From NCBI RefSeq assembly GCF_035934735.1, contig NZ_CP142396.1, positions 1,674,001-1,738,000 of the forward strand: a stretch of DNA of 64,000 nucleotides. The letters are read 5' to 3'. The notes beneath the pieces were generated by a model that had not been told where the DNA came from, did no database searches, and worked only from the letters and a program-made list of their open reading frames with translations. Below, piece after piece: positions 1 to 9,211 of the stretch. The DNA comes from Sedimentibacter sp. MB31-C6 (GTDB lineage: Bacteria > Bacillota > Clostridia > Tissierellales > Sedimentibacteraceae). A program made the translations under genes and the position numbers. How positions within the stretch are numbered: the first letter of the stretch is position 1; every line of letters starts with the position of its first letter.

Positions 1-342
1 CTTATTGGAAAAGTTGATGCGATTTTCACTCCAACTGATAATACTGTTGCATCTGCAATGCCAATTCTTTCAGCAGAAGCAATGAATGCAAATATTCCAG
101 TTTACACTGGCGCAGATTCCTTAGTTGCTGATGGAGGTTTTGCTACAGTAGGTGTTGACTATAAAGTGCTTGGAAGACAGGTGTCAGAAATGATAAAACG
201 AATAATAGATGGCGAAAAAATATCAAATATACCAGTTGAGACTTTAAATGAATATACGAAAATAATCAATATTTCAACAGCAAAGGAAATTGGTGTAGAA
301 ATTTCAGAAGAATTAATTAAAGAATTTCATATTATTGAATAA
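1..342 (+). CDS. ABC transporter substrate-binding protein, 3' part (TrpX-like)
   Basis: The open frame enters from the left edge and stops with TAA at 340-342, so only about the last 113 residues are present. The text (phrases such as FTPTDNTVASAMP and VYTGADSLVADGGFATVGVDY) matches the C-terminal lobe of the ABC_sub_bind family, extracytoplasmic lipoproteins of the TrpXYZ type. The permease and ATPase follow within 30 bases, so it is the binding protein of that importer. The signal peptide and lipobox lie outside the window. Members of the family serve tryptophan, tyrosine or unknown small substrates; nothing here fixes the substrate. Confidence 0.85.
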   Translation, partial: LIGKVDAIFTPTDNTVASAMPILSAEAMNANIPVYTGADSLVADGGFATVGVDYKVLGRQVSEMIKRIIDGEKISNIPVETLNEYTKIINISTAKEIGVEISEELIKEFHIIE

Positions 343-366
343 TGCAAATAAATGGAGGAATTTAAG

Positions 367-1257
367 TTGAGTTTAGTGTCTATTATAGGAGCAATTGAAT
401 TAGGGTTAGTTTATTCATTACTTGCTTTTGGAACATATATATCATTTAGAATATTAAATGTGGCAGATTTAACTGTAGATGGCAGTTTTGTTTTAGGAGC
501 GGCTGTTTCAGCAGTGTTTACTTTTAAAGGAATGCCAATTACAGGTTTGATTTTAGCTATCTTAGTGGGGGCTATTGCTGGTATAGTAACAGCATTATTG
601 CAAACAAAGATGGGTATTCAACCTATTTTAGCTGGAATATTAACTATGACTGGATTGTATTCAATAAATCTTATGGTAATGGGGGGAAAAGCTAATATAC
701 CATTGCTAAATAAAGAGAGTGTATTTACTTATGTTGAAGTATTTGTGGATAACAGGGCATACAAAATAGCCGTACTGTTGATAGTTGTCGCTATAATCTT
801 TACTTTATTAAATATATTTTTCAAAACTCAGTTAGGTCTTTCTATAAGGGCAACTGGAGATAATGAGGATATGTGCAGAGCATCATCTATTGATACAGAT
901 TTTATTAAAGTAGTTGGGTTTGCAATTTCAAATGCAATTGTAGCATTGTCTGGAGCATTAGTCACTCAAATGCAACAGTCTGCAGACGTTAATATGGGTG
1001 CTGGGATGGTTGTTATAAGTTTTGCTTCAATAATAATTGGTAGTGTGTTTATAAGAAATAAAAATAATACATTAGGATTATTTTCTGTTATAATTGGTTC
1101 TTTAATTTACAGATTTATAATAGCACTTATATTAACTACTAATTTTCCTCCATCTTATTTAAAGTTAATTTCGGCATTAGTTGTAATAATCGCTCTTTCT
1201 ATACCGAACATTAAGAAAAATATGAAAACTAATAAATTAAGAAAAGAGAGGGTTTAG
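367..1257 (+). CDS. ABC transporter permease (TrpY-like, BPD_transp_2)
   Basis: This is a polytopic membrane protein of about 296 residues with roughly eight to nine hydrophobic segments. It resembles the COG4120 permeases that pair with TrpX-type binding proteins. The family signature region is visible as GLSIRATGDNEDMCRASSI, the cytoplasmic coupling loop. The longer frame opens at an ATG at 352, but a strong GGAGG at 354-358 overlaps that codon and lies 8 bases before a TTG at 367, so TTG 367 is the likely start. It sits between the binding protein and the ATPase and is cotranscribed with them. Confidence 0.85.
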   Translation: MSLVSIIGAIELGLVYSLLAFGTYISFRILNVADLTVDGSFVLGAAVSAVFTFKGMPITGLILAILVGAIAGIVTALLQTKMGIQPILAGILTMTGLYSINLMVMGGKANIPLLNKESVFTYVEVFVDNRAYKIAVLLIVVAIIFTLLNIFFKTQLGLSIRATGDNEDMCRASSIDTDFIKVVGFAISNAIVALSGALVTQMQQSADVNMGAGMVVISFASIIIGSVFIRNKNNTLGLFSVIIGSLIYRFIIALILTTNFPPSYLKLISALVVIIALSIPNIKKNMKTNKLRKERV

Positions 1258-1259
1258 GT

Positions 1260-2051
1260 ATGTTAGAAGTTGTTTCTATTAGTAAAATATTTAATGAAAA
1301 CACTCCTGATGAACATAAAGCTTTGGATAATTTGAATCTTAATGTTTCAGAAGGCGAATTCGTAACTATAATTGGTGGTAATGGTGCTGGTAAATCAACT
1401 TTGTTTAATGTTATATCAGGCAAATTTTTTACTGATGTAGGTAACATTAAGCTTGATGGTGAGGATATAACATATCTTTCAGAACATAAACGTGCGTATA
1501 ATATAGGTCGCATATTTCAAGATCCGATGAAAGGTACATCTCCAAGTATGACAGTTGAAGAAAATTTAATTATAGCGTATATGAGAAGTGTTAAAAAAAA
1601 TATTCTTGCTATACCATCAAAAAAGGAAAAAAAGTTAATAAGAGAACATTTAGCTCAACTTGGACTTGGATTAGAAGATAGAATGAGTACAAAAATTGGT
1701 TTATTGTCTGGAGGACAAAGACAGGCTGTAACATTAGCAATGGCAACTCTAGTTAAGCCAAAACTTTTATTGTTAGATGAGCATACTGCTGCTTTAGATC
1801 CTTTAAGTGCAAAATCTGTAATAGATTTGACAAAGAAGATTGTTTTAGAAAATAATATTACAACATTAATGATAACACATAATATATCTTCAGCCCTAGA
1901 AATGGGAACAAGAACTATAATGATGGATTCAGGCTCAATAGTGATAGATATAAAAGGTGAAGAACGAAAGAATATGTCGGTGCAGGATATACTTAACAAA
2001 TTCAATCAAATTAAGAGTAAAGAATTCGATGATGATAATGTACTTTTATAA
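1260..2051 (+). CDS. ABC transporter ATP-binding protein (TrpZ-like)
   Basis: A 263-residue nucleotide-binding subunit. The Walker A motif GGNGAGKST is at residues 39-47, the Q-loop lies in GRIFQDPMKGTSP, the signature is LSGGQRQA, Walker B is LLLLDEHTAAL and the switch His is in MITHNI. It energises the importer made with the two upstream genes; only 2 bases separate it from the permease stop. Walker B ends in DEH rather than the usual DEP, which is common in this ABC subfamily. A hairpin follows directly, closing the operon. Confidence 0.9.
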   Translation: MLEVVSISKIFNENTPDEHKALDNLNLNVSEGEFVTIIGGNGAGKSTLFNVISGKFFTDVGNIKLDGEDITYLSEHKRAYNIGRIFQDPMKGTSPSMTVEENLIIAYMRSVKKNILAIPSKKEKKLIREHLAQLGLGLEDRMSTKIGLLSGGQRQAVTLAMATLVKPKLLLLDEHTAALDPLSAKSVIDLTKKIVLENNITTLMITHNISSALEMGTRTIMMDSGSIVIDIKGEERKNMSVQDILNKFNQIKSKEFDDDNVLL

Positions 2052-2090
2052 TAGCCAAGGATAGTAAGCTTTACTATCCTCGGCTATTAA
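2050..2090. terminator. Bidirectional hairpin terminator
   Basis: A long inverted repeat: AATAGCC (2050-2056) pairs with GGCTATT (2082-2088), and AGGATAGTAA (2058-2067) pairs with TTACTATCCT (2071-2080). It lies between two convergent genes and overlaps the stop codon of the ATPase gene. Confidence 0.75.
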
Positions 2091-2094
2091 TTTA

Positions 2095-2316
2095 TTAATC
2101 ATTGTAAATGAACTTTTCTTCGAATTCACATTCTGGACAATAGACAGTTATTTCACAGCTGTTAGCTGATAAAATTTTTACATTTGAAGCAACACTAGCA
2201 TTTTCGTTTTTTCCTTTATATTTTACCTTTTTAGTGTCTTCTTCTTTTTTTGCATAATACCAATTATACCTTTTTCCACAGTTGGTGCATTTGCGTCTAC
2301 CTCTAATTGCTAACAT
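2095..2316 (-). CDS. Small zinc-ribbon protein
   Basis: A 73-residue protein with two CxxC knuckles, CTNCGKRY near residue 10 and CPECEFEE near residue 60, separated by a basic and polar stretch. This is the layout of a zinc ribbon. It is monocistronic and faces the ABC operon. Function is unknown; a nucleic-acid-binding or metal-storage role is possible but nothing in the sequence decides. Confidence 0.6.
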   Translation of the reverse strand: MLAIRGRRKCTNCGKRYNWYYAKKEEDTKKVKYKGKNENASVASNVKILSANSCEITVYCPECEFEEKFIYND

Positions 2317-2460
2317 ATTTCCACATCCTATTTATATAAAGTTCATAATGTACTTTATTATATTATTATAATAAAATTTTATCAAGAGTTCTTTTTGTTT
2401 ATTGAAAAAGGTATAAAATGATGTTATCATAAATTAATAAATAATTATATGAGGTATCTT

Positions 2461-2880
2461 ATGAATAAAAAAAAGTTAAAGGAAATGCAGCAGAAGTCTT
2501 GGTGGAATTATGCGTTATTAGTTGCAGGAATATTTGTATATACTCAAGGTTGCTCGATTTTAAAAAGTAATTTAGAATTTGCAATACCTGTTATTATATT
2601 TGGCTTACTAATGCATTCTAATAGTTTAAAAAAAATAATTCATAATCTATTATTAAAAGAAAAAGATAGTTCAGCAAATACCGACAAATATGAATTAGCA
2701 TATGAAAGATCTAGTTTTATAGCAAAAATAATATTGTTTGTATTGCTAGGAACATTTGCTTTCTTTAGTTTTGGAAATCCTTTACACATTTATTATAACT
2801 TAATATTTGATATAGCGGTTGTTGCTATTTATGGAATAGTTTCAATTTCAGGATATAAAGTAAGTAGAAATAAAAAGTAA
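2461..2880 (+). CDS. Small integral membrane protein, unknown function
   Basis: About 139 residues with four predicted hydrophobic segments (starting YALLVAGIFVYTQGC, then VIIFGLLM, IILFVLLGTFAFFSF and IAVVAIYGIVSISGY). An upstream in-frame ATG at 2449 overlaps the ribosome binding site; GAGG at 2451-2454 is 6 bases before ATG 2461, which is taken as the start. A basic N-terminus (MNKKKLKEM) fits the positive-inside rule. No family recognised. Confidence 0.6.
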   Translation: MNKKKLKEMQQKSWWNYALLVAGIFVYTQGCSILKSNLEFAIPVIIFGLLMHSNSLKKIIHNLLLKEKDSSANTDKYELAYERSSFIAKIILFVLLGTFAFFSFGNPLHIYYNLIFDIAVVAIYGIVSISGYKVSRNKK

Positions 2881-2907
2881 TTTAAAATAAATAAAGGGAT
2901 ATTAACT

Positions 2908-3894
2908 ATGGATTGGATTTGTGAAAATAATATGTTAATTGAAAATGAAACAAAAAACCTTATGCAAAAAGATGGCTGTTTAGAATTAAAGGAAAGTTGC
3001 AAAGAAGGTTATTTAGTAACTCCAATTATTGAAACTACTGAATTTACAGAAATAACTTTATCTTGGAATTCAAAAACTAATAAAGATAATTCAGTAGAGA
3101 TTTTGATAAAACTTAAAATTGATGGTAATTGGACTCCATATATTAGTTATGGTATATGGGCAACAAATGGATACAATATAGGAATTAAAGAACATTATGA
3201 TGATGATTTTGTAAAAGCTACTACAGATAAAATATTCATAAAAAACAACAAATATGCTAATGCAGTTCAATTGAAAGTTATATTTAGAGGAAAAAATCCT
3301 AGGCTCAGTTTATTAGCATTTAGTACAGATGGTGGAGATGATGAGCCATTAGCTGGAAATTATCTTAAGATAATTGATAATGTACCTATGATTTCTCAAC
3401 TTGCCAGTGGTCATAAGGACAGCAATTCAATATGTAGTCCAACATCATTGACAATGATTTTAAAATATAATGGAAAGCTTCTTGATTTAGAAGATGTGAC
3501 AAATGGAACTTTTGATACTGGAACAAAACTTTATGGTAACTGGCCTCAAAATGTTGCTTATGCTGGAGAACAGGGTATGAGGGCATATACTAAAAGGTGT
3601 AAATCTATTAATACTGTTAAGAATTTTATAGCTAAAGGAATTCCTATTGTTGCATCTGTTTGTTCCCAAGAAAAGAATCAACTTGAAGGAGCCTATTCAG
3701 CATTTCCTCATGGTCATTTAATGGTTGTTATTGGTTTTCAAATTAAGGATAATGTTGAATATATAGTAGTTAATGATCCAGCTGCAAAAAGTAATGATGA
3801 AGTTAGAAAATTTTATAATTTAGAACAGTGGATTAATGTTTGGAGACATTATATTTACGTAGTTACAAAAATTAACAAGGGAGATTCTTGGTGA
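2908..3894 (+). CDS. C39-like cysteine peptidase
   Basis: 328 residues. The N-terminal half, about 1-145, is a beta-rich region resembling a carbohydrate- or ligand-binding domain. The C-terminal half is a C39_2-type papain fold: the catalytic Cys is in NSICSPTSLTMILKY (residue near 176), the His in HGHLMVVIGF, and a downstream Asp/Asn in VVNDPAA. No signal peptide is evident, so it may act in the cytoplasm or leave by another route. There is no bacteriocin precursor or ABC domain beside it, so a leader-peptidase role is unlikely. The C39 assignment is firmer than any substrate. Confidence 0.7.
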   Translation: MDWICENNMLIENETKNLMQKDGCLELKESCKEGYLVTPIIETTEFTEITLSWNSKTNKDNSVEILIKLKIDGNWTPYISYGIWATNGYNIGIKEHYDDDFVKATTDKIFIKNNKYANAVQLKVIFRGKNPRLSLLAFSTDGGDDEPLAGNYLKIIDNVPMISQLASGHKDSNSICSPTSLTMILKYNGKLLDLEDVTNGTFDTGTKLYGNWPQNVAYAGEQGMRAYTKRCKSINTVKNFIAKGIPIVASVCSQEKNQLEGAYSAFPHGHLMVVIGFQIKDNVEYIVVNDPAAKSNDEVRKFYNLEQWINVWRHYIYVVTKINKGDSW

Positions 3895-3910
3895 AGAATC
3901 TCCCTTTGAA
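3878..3910 (+). terminator. Intrinsic terminator overlapping the C39 gene stop
   Basis: AGGGAGATTCTT (3878-3889), a 4-base loop, then AAGAATCTCCCTTT (3894-3907). The stem includes the TGA stop at 3892-3894 and is followed by a short T-rich stretch. It separates this gene from the convergent hydrolase gene. Confidence 0.75.
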
Positions 3911-3923
3911 TTTCAATTTGATA

Positions 3924-4652
3924 TTACAAATAAACTTCTAAAAGATATTCGGCTAGTATTACTTCTCCTTTATAATGCTCTTTTGTTTGTATTAATAAAT
4001 TATTTAAGTCTCCAAAGTGAGGTAAATGTGTTAATATTAGTTTTTTTACTTTTGACTTTTCTGCTAACATACCAGCTTCTTTGCTATTTAAATGTCCAGC
4101 CTTTTTACCATCCATATTAGCATAAAAACTACTTTCACAAATTAATATATCTGAATCAACAAAAAACTCATTTAATTCATTAAAGTATGAAGTATCTGAT
4201 GTAAAAGAAAGTATTTTATTATCGCATATTATTTTTATGCTGTAGCTTTCAACAGGATGAACATTTTTAATAAAACTAATTTCAAAGGGACCTAATTTTA
4301 ATATGCTTTTTTCATTAAAACATAGTCCTTTAGTATAATTTTCCCATTTTAATAGATTGAAGAACTCATTATTTGGAGCATAAATAGGAAGAGTATTATT
4401 AATTTCACCAAGCTGTGTTTTAATTTGTCTAGCATATTGTAGGGGGCCTATATCACAACAGTGATCATAATGATAATGAGATATTAAAACAGCATCTAAT
4501 TCTCCTAAATCAATGACTTTCTGCAGAGAACTTACAACTCCACTACCACATTCTAATAATAATTTATAATCGTTATGCTCAATTAAATATCCTGAGGTTG
4601 CTTCTCCGACTTTTGGGAAACCTCCCCAATGACCTATAATTGTTATTTTCAC
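3924..4652 (-). CDS. MBL-fold metallohydrolase (YhfI/RNase Z-like)
   Basis: Metallo-beta-lactamase-fold hydrolase of about 242 residues. The metal ligands HYHYDH (HxHxDH) are near residues 60-65 and further His/Asp ligands occur in NVHPVESYS, SFTSDTSY and LTHLPHFGD. A TTG 12 bases upstream opens the frame, but GGAGG lies within that extension and 5 bases before a GTG at 4652, which is therefore the likely start. It follows the ABC exporter gene by 15 bases on the same strand. Family members include RNase Z and cyclic phosphodiesterases; the substrate here is not determined. Confidence 0.8.
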   Translation of the reverse strand: MKITIIGHWGGFPKVGEATSGYLIEHNDYKLLLECGSGVVSSLQKVIDLGELDAVLISHYHYDHCCDIGPLQYARQIKTQLGEINNTLPIYAPNNEFFNLLKWENYTKGLCFNEKSILKLGPFEISFIKNVHPVESYSIKIICDNKILSFTSDTSYFNELNEFFVDSDILICESSFYANMDGKKAGHLNSKEAGMLAEKSKVKKLILTHLPHFGDLNNLLIQTKEHYKGEVILAEYLLEVYL

Positions 4653-4667
4653 TTTTACCTCCAAAGT

Positions 4668-6386
4668 TTAAGCTATGTTTTTGAATTGAGAATTATATAA
4701 ATCCGCATAAACTCCATTTTCTTTCAAAAGTTTTTCATGATTTCCTTTTTCTATAATCCCTTTATCTGTTAATACTATAATTTCATCAGCATTTTTTATT
4801 GTAGATAATCTGTGTGCTACCACAACAGTAGTTCTTCCTTTTGAAAGCTCTTCTAAAGAATGTTGTATTAGAGATTCGGTATAATTATCTAAAGCTGATG
4901 TTGCTTCATCAAGTATTAGTATAGGTGGATTTTTTAAAAATACTCTTGCTATTGAAATTCTTTGTTTTTGACCACCGGATAATTTTACGCCTCGTTCTCC
5001 TACATAGGTATCATATCCTTCAGGTAATGTAAGTATAAAATCATGAATATTTGCTTTTTTAGCAGCTTCAATAACCTCTTCTTTCGAAGCATCATATCTA
5101 CCACAATGGATGTTATCATAAATAGTTCCTGTAAATAAGAATACATCCTGTTGAACGATACCGATGTTTTTTCTGAGGGATTTACGAGTAAAGTTCTTAA
5201 TATTTATGTTATCGATAAATATGTCACCTGCTTCAACTTCGTAGAATCTAGGTATTAAGTGACATAAAGTAGTTTTACCTCCACCTGAAGGTCCTACAAA
5301 GGCTATTGTTTCTCCTGCATTTATATTAAGACTAATATCTTTTAAAACCTTTTTATGATTGTTGTAAGAGAATGTAACATCATTGAACTGTATGTTACCT
5401 TTTACAGAGTCAATATCTTTTGCATTTAATTCATCTGTTTCCAATTCTTCATTCATAATTTCAGAGAATCTTTTAAATCCAGATATACCTGATTGATATT
5501 GTTCTACAAAGTTTACTAGTTTACGAATAGGATTTAAAAAGTTTCCAATATATAATATGAATGCTGCAAAGTCTCCAAAGTTAATATATCCTCTAAAGAA
5601 GAAAATTCCACCTGCACTTAAAACCAATATGTTTAGAAAGTCCATTATAAAGGATGAACCTGTATGAAATTCTGCCATTATTTTGTAAGCTTTTTTCCTA
5701 GCTGTTTGAAATTTTTGGTTATTTGTTTGAAATTTTTTAATTTCATTTTCTTTATTACTAAATGCTTTTGATACTCTTATACCTGAAATACTATTCTCTA
5801 ATGTTGCATTAACTTCTCCTATAGTTACTCTTGTTTCTAAAAAAGTATCTGACATTTTTACTCGTAATTTCATTGCAATAAATACAAGAAAGGGAACAAC
5901 AGAAAAAACTATTAATGCTAATGGTAAGTTTATTGTGCTAAGCATAATAAATGAACCTATCATCATTACTAGGGAAACAAATAAATCTTCAGGTCCATGG
6001 TGTGCAAGTTCAGATACTTCCATTAAATCATTGATTATTCTCGATGTAAGTGTACCAGTTTTATTTTCATCAAAAAAAACAAAGGGCAAATCCTGTAGAT
6101 GTTCAAATACATCTTTTCTCATGTTTGCTTGCATGGTGACACCCATAATGTGGCCGTAATATGTAATGTAATAATTAAGTCCAACTTTCAACAAATATAG
6201 TATGCCTAAAATAATGAGCCAAGTTATCAGTAAACGTAAGTTTTGATTTGGAACGTATACATTTATTATATTTCTTGTAATCATTGGATAAAATAAATCA
6301 AATACTGCAATTGTAAAAGCACATATCATATCAATTATGAATATTTTCTTTACAGGTTTGTAGTATGATATAAAACTTTTAATCAT
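4668..6386 (-). CDS. ABC exporter, fused permease-ATPase
   Basis: A 572-residue half-transporter of the MsbA/LmrA type. Residues about 1-310 form the six-helix transmembrane domain. Residues about 330-572 form the ATPase, with Walker A GPSGGGKTT, signature LSGGQKQR, Walker B ILILDEATSALD and the switch His in VVAHRLS. It probably works as a homodimer, exporting lipids, drugs or peptides. AAGGAGA precedes the ATG. The downstream hydrolase gene is likely in the same transcript. Confidence 0.88.
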   Translation of the reverse strand: MIKSFISYYKPVKKIFIIDMICAFTIAVFDLFYPMITRNIINVYVPNQNLRLLITWLIILGILYLLKVGLNYYITYYGHIMGVTMQANMRKDVFEHLQDLPFVFFDENKTGTLTSRIINDLMEVSELAHHGPEDLFVSLVMMIGSFIMLSTINLPLALIVFSVVPFLVFIAMKLRVKMSDTFLETRVTIGEVNATLENSISGIRVSKAFSNKENEIKKFQTNNQKFQTARKKAYKIMAEFHTGSSFIMDFLNILVLSAGGIFFFRGYINFGDFAAFILYIGNFLNPIRKLVNFVEQYQSGISGFKRFSEIMNEELETDELNAKDIDSVKGNIQFNDVTFSYNNHKKVLKDISLNINAGETIAFVGPSGGGKTTLCHLIPRFYEVEAGDIFIDNINIKNFTRKSLRKNIGIVQQDVFLFTGTIYDNIHCGRYDASKEEVIEAAKKANIHDFILTLPEGYDTYVGERGVKLSGGQKQRISIARVFLKNPPILILDEATSALDNYTESLIQHSLEELSKGRTTVVVAHRLSTIKNADEIIVLTDKGIIEKGNHEKLLKENGVYADLYNSQFKNIA

Positions 6387-6697
6387 ATATATGTCTCCTT
6401 ACTGCGTTATATTGAGATTATTTTTCTAGCAACTATATTATAGTGTAAATAAAATGTATTTGCAATGAAATGATATAAAATGTTTTTGGTTCAAATTTTG
6501 ATATTTTATGACAATCTATTGACATTTCAAATGAAATATGTTAAATATAAAAAGATTAATATTATAATTTTCAAAAACTATTACGGATACATAATATATG
6601 ATTTGATTTTAGTTTATGAAAGTGTGTAAATAATATTAAGAGTATAATTCAGTAAAAAATATTTAAAAAAAATTTTATTAACTGAAAGGACAAACAA
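6387..6697. promoter_or_regulatory. Divergent intergenic region with a candidate promoter for the opp operon
   Basis: 311 bases between the divergent ABC exporter and oligopeptide operons. A perfect TTGACA at 6519-6524 is followed after 16 bases by TTAAAT (6541-6546), a weak -10, which would give a leader of about 140 bases. No repeat or recognisable riboswitch was seen. Confidence 0.35.
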
Positions 6698-8224
6698 ATG
6701 AAAAAATTAATAGCTTTACTTATGGTGTTTTCATTATTATTAAGTTTTACAGCATGTAATAAATACAATGACATTTCTGAAAATGAACAACCAACCAATC
6801 CATCTGCAGAAGCAAAGACCGAATTAACTATGGCATATACAGTTGATCCTGAAGGTCTTGATCCTCACAGAACTGCAGCAGCTTCCACCTTTAGTGTAAC
6901 AAATAATATTTATGATACGTTAGTAGGCGTAACACCTGAATGGGAAATCATACCTAGATTAGCAAAATCATGGAAAATTTCTGAGGATGGTATGTCTATT
7001 ACCTTTGCTTTAAGAGAAGATGTATATTTTCATAATGACAGACAAATGAAAGCTTCAGATGTTGAATATTCGTTTAATAGATTAAAAGATGCCGAAAGTC
7101 CTAAGGCAAGGGATTATGCTAACATTATAAATGTTGAAGTTTTAGATGATTTTAATATTAAATTTTCAACAGAAACATTAGATGTAGAACTCTTGAAGAA
7201 CTTTGCATATCCTTGGACTGCAATTGTTCCGGAAGAAGCAGTGGATAATTTAAAAACTAATCCTGTTGGAACAGGTGCTTTTATATTAAAAGAATGGGTT
7301 CCTCAACAACATATCATATTAGAAAGAAACGACAATTATTATGGAGATAAGGCAAAACTTGAAACTGTTAAATTAGTATTAATACCTGATGCCACTTCAA
7401 TGATGGCTGGATTACAAGTAGGAGATTTGGATATAATACCTTTGACAGGTGATCAAGTTACAATGATAGAAAGTAACGATGACTATAAAGTATTATCAAA
7501 GCCTATGAATGCAGTTCAAATTATGTCTATAAATACTGATAATGAAATACTTGCTAATGAAAAGGTAAGACAAGCAATTGCATTAGCCATTAATAAGGAT
7601 GAAGTTATTGAAGCATCAATGTTTGGATATGGAGATAAAATTGGATCTCATTTACCACCTACTTCACCTGATTATTATGATACAAATGATACAATGGAAT
7701 ATAATCTGGAAAGGGCTAGAGATTTATTAAAAGAGGCAGGTTATGAAAATGGCTTCGAAATTAAAATGTCACTCCCTAAAAATTATCAGTTGCATGTAGA
7801 TGCAGGACAGGTAATTGCAGATCAATTAAGTAAAATAGGTATAAATGTAAAAATTGAGCTTATTGAATGGGGAACATGGGTAAGCGAAGTATATGGTGCA
7901 AAGAAGTTTGAAACCACTGTAGTAGGCCATACAGGCAGACTTGATTCCTATGATTTTTTATCTAGATATTATTCTGATAGCCAAGATTATATAAGTTTAA
8001 AAACTGGCGAGGTTGATGATTTGTTGAATCAAGCTCTTCAAGAATTAGATGTTGCAAAAAGAACAGAACTTTATCAAGAAATTCAAATTATACTTGCAAA
8101 TAAGTTACCAGCAGTATATTTACAAACACCTCACACATTATTAGGTTTGAATAAAAATGTAGAAGGAATGGAAATATTCCCTATAGATATTTATGACTAT
8201 AAAACTGTTTATTTCACAGAATAA
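6698..8224 (+). CDS. Oligopeptide/dipeptide ABC transporter substrate-binding lipoprotein
   Basis: 508 residues. The N-terminus is a lipoprotein signal peptide with lipobox SFTAC, so the mature Cys is residue 20. The body is SBP family 5: the signature region runs from about residue 65 (EGLDPHRTAAAST) through the DDFNIKFSTE and GTGAFILKEW blocks. It captures peptides, or possibly nickel or sugars in family members, for the permease pair encoded downstream. It heads a five-gene operon. The precise ligand cannot be read from sequence. Confidence 0.88.
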   Translation: MKKLIALLMVFSLLLSFTACNKYNDISENEQPTNPSAEAKTELTMAYTVDPEGLDPHRTAAASTFSVTNNIYDTLVGVTPEWEIIPRLAKSWKISEDGMSITFALREDVYFHNDRQMKASDVEYSFNRLKDAESPKARDYANIINVEVLDDFNIKFSTETLDVELLKNFAYPWTAIVPEEAVDNLKTNPVGTGAFILKEWVPQQHIILERNDNYYGDKAKLETVKLVLIPDATSMMAGLQVGDLDIIPLTGDQVTMIESNDDYKVLSKPMNAVQIMSINTDNEILANEKVRQAIALAINKDEVIEASMFGYGDKIGSHLPPTSPDYYDTNDTMEYNLERARDLLKEAGYENGFEIKMSLPKNYQLHVDAGQVIADQLSKIGINVKIELIEWGTWVSEVYGAKKFETTVVGHTGRLDSYDFLSRYYSDSQDYISLKTGEVDDLLNQALQELDVAKRTELYQEIQIILANKLPAVYLQTPHTLLGLNKNVEGMEIFPIDIYDYKTVYFTE

Positions 8225-8251
8225 GAACAATATGTTGTAGGGGGTAAATAA

Positions 8252-9211
8252 ATGATTGGTTATATAATAAATAGAATAAAAAGTTCAATTGTTGTATTAT
8301 TTGTAGTATCAGTAATTACTTTTGTGGTATTAATGATAATACCTGGTAATCCTGCTCAACTGATTCTTGGAACCGAAGCAACACCTGAGATGGTTGAGGA
8401 TTTGCATACAGCAATGGGCCTTAATAGACCTTTTTATGAACAATATTTTGATTGGTTATTTGACTTTGTTAAATTAGATATGGGAATTTCTTATTTATAT
8501 GGAGAATCAGTTACTGATTTGATATTTAATGCTTTACCAGTGACTCTTTCTGTATCTGTTTTTTCAATGGTAATTGCTACTTTAATGGCTTTTGTCTTTG
8601 GTATAATTTCAGCCATAAAAAAAGATAGCTTAATAGATTATTTTTCAAGAAGTATAATGCAACTAGGAACAGCCATTCCTTCCTTTTGGATAGGAATGGT
8701 TTTTGTAGTTTATTTAGGATTAAGAATGAAATTATTTCCTATATCAGGCTTTGTATCTCCTGAAGATAACTTTTTAGAATTTATTAGAAGTATTACACTT
8801 CCTTCAGTGGTTTTAGCTATTGGAGAAATTGGACTATTACTTAGAATAGTAAGAAGTTCAATGTTGGAATCCCTAAAACAAGATTATATGGATATGGCAA
8901 GGGTCAAAGGATTAAGTACAAGTAAAATATATATAAAATATGCGTTAAGAGGTGCTTTAATTGCTCCATTAACTATAATTGGAATGCAATTTGCCAAATT
9001 AGTAGGAGGGACAGTTGTTGTTGAAACAGTTTTTGCACTTCCTGGCATTGGGCGTCTAGTATTAACTGCAGTAGAGCATAGAGATATAGTTCTTTTACAA
9101 GGACTCGTAATGTTTATAACAACATTTGTTATAGTGATAACATTAGCAGTTGATGTAATAATAATGTTTATAAATCCAAGAATAAAATCCTTCCAACGAG
9201 GGGAACAGTAA
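8252..9211 (+). CDS. Peptide ABC transporter permease (DppB/OppB-like)
   Basis: 319 residues with six membrane segments. The N-terminus GYIINRIKSSIVVLFVVS is typical of the DppB/OppB family. The EAA coupling loop is visible as DYMDMARVKGLSTSKIY. It forms a heterodimeric channel with the next gene, whose ATG overlaps this stop codon by one base. GGGGGT-like Shine-Dalgarno sequence (AGGGGGT) lies just upstream of the ATG. Confidence 0.9.
   Translation: MIGYIINRIKSSIVVLFVVSVITFVVLMIIPGNPAQLILGTEATPEMVEDLHTAMGLNRPFYEQYFDWLFDFVKLDMGISYLYGESVTDLIFNALPVTLSVSVFSMVIATLMAFVFGIISAIKKDSLIDYFSRSIMQLGTAIPSFWIGMVFVVYLGLRMKLFPISGFVSPEDNFLEFIRSITLPSVVLAIGEIGLLLRIVRSSMLESLKQDYMDMARVKGLSTSKIYIKYALRGALIAPLTIIGMQFAKLVGGTVVVETVFALPGIGRLVLTAVEHRDIVLLQGLVMFITTFVIVITLAVDVIIMFINPRIKSFQRGEQ

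Noticed and set aside
3386..3681. Minus-strand open frames inside the C39 peptidase gene
   Set aside because: Both are shadows of the plus-strand gene, lacking ribosome binding sites and motifs.
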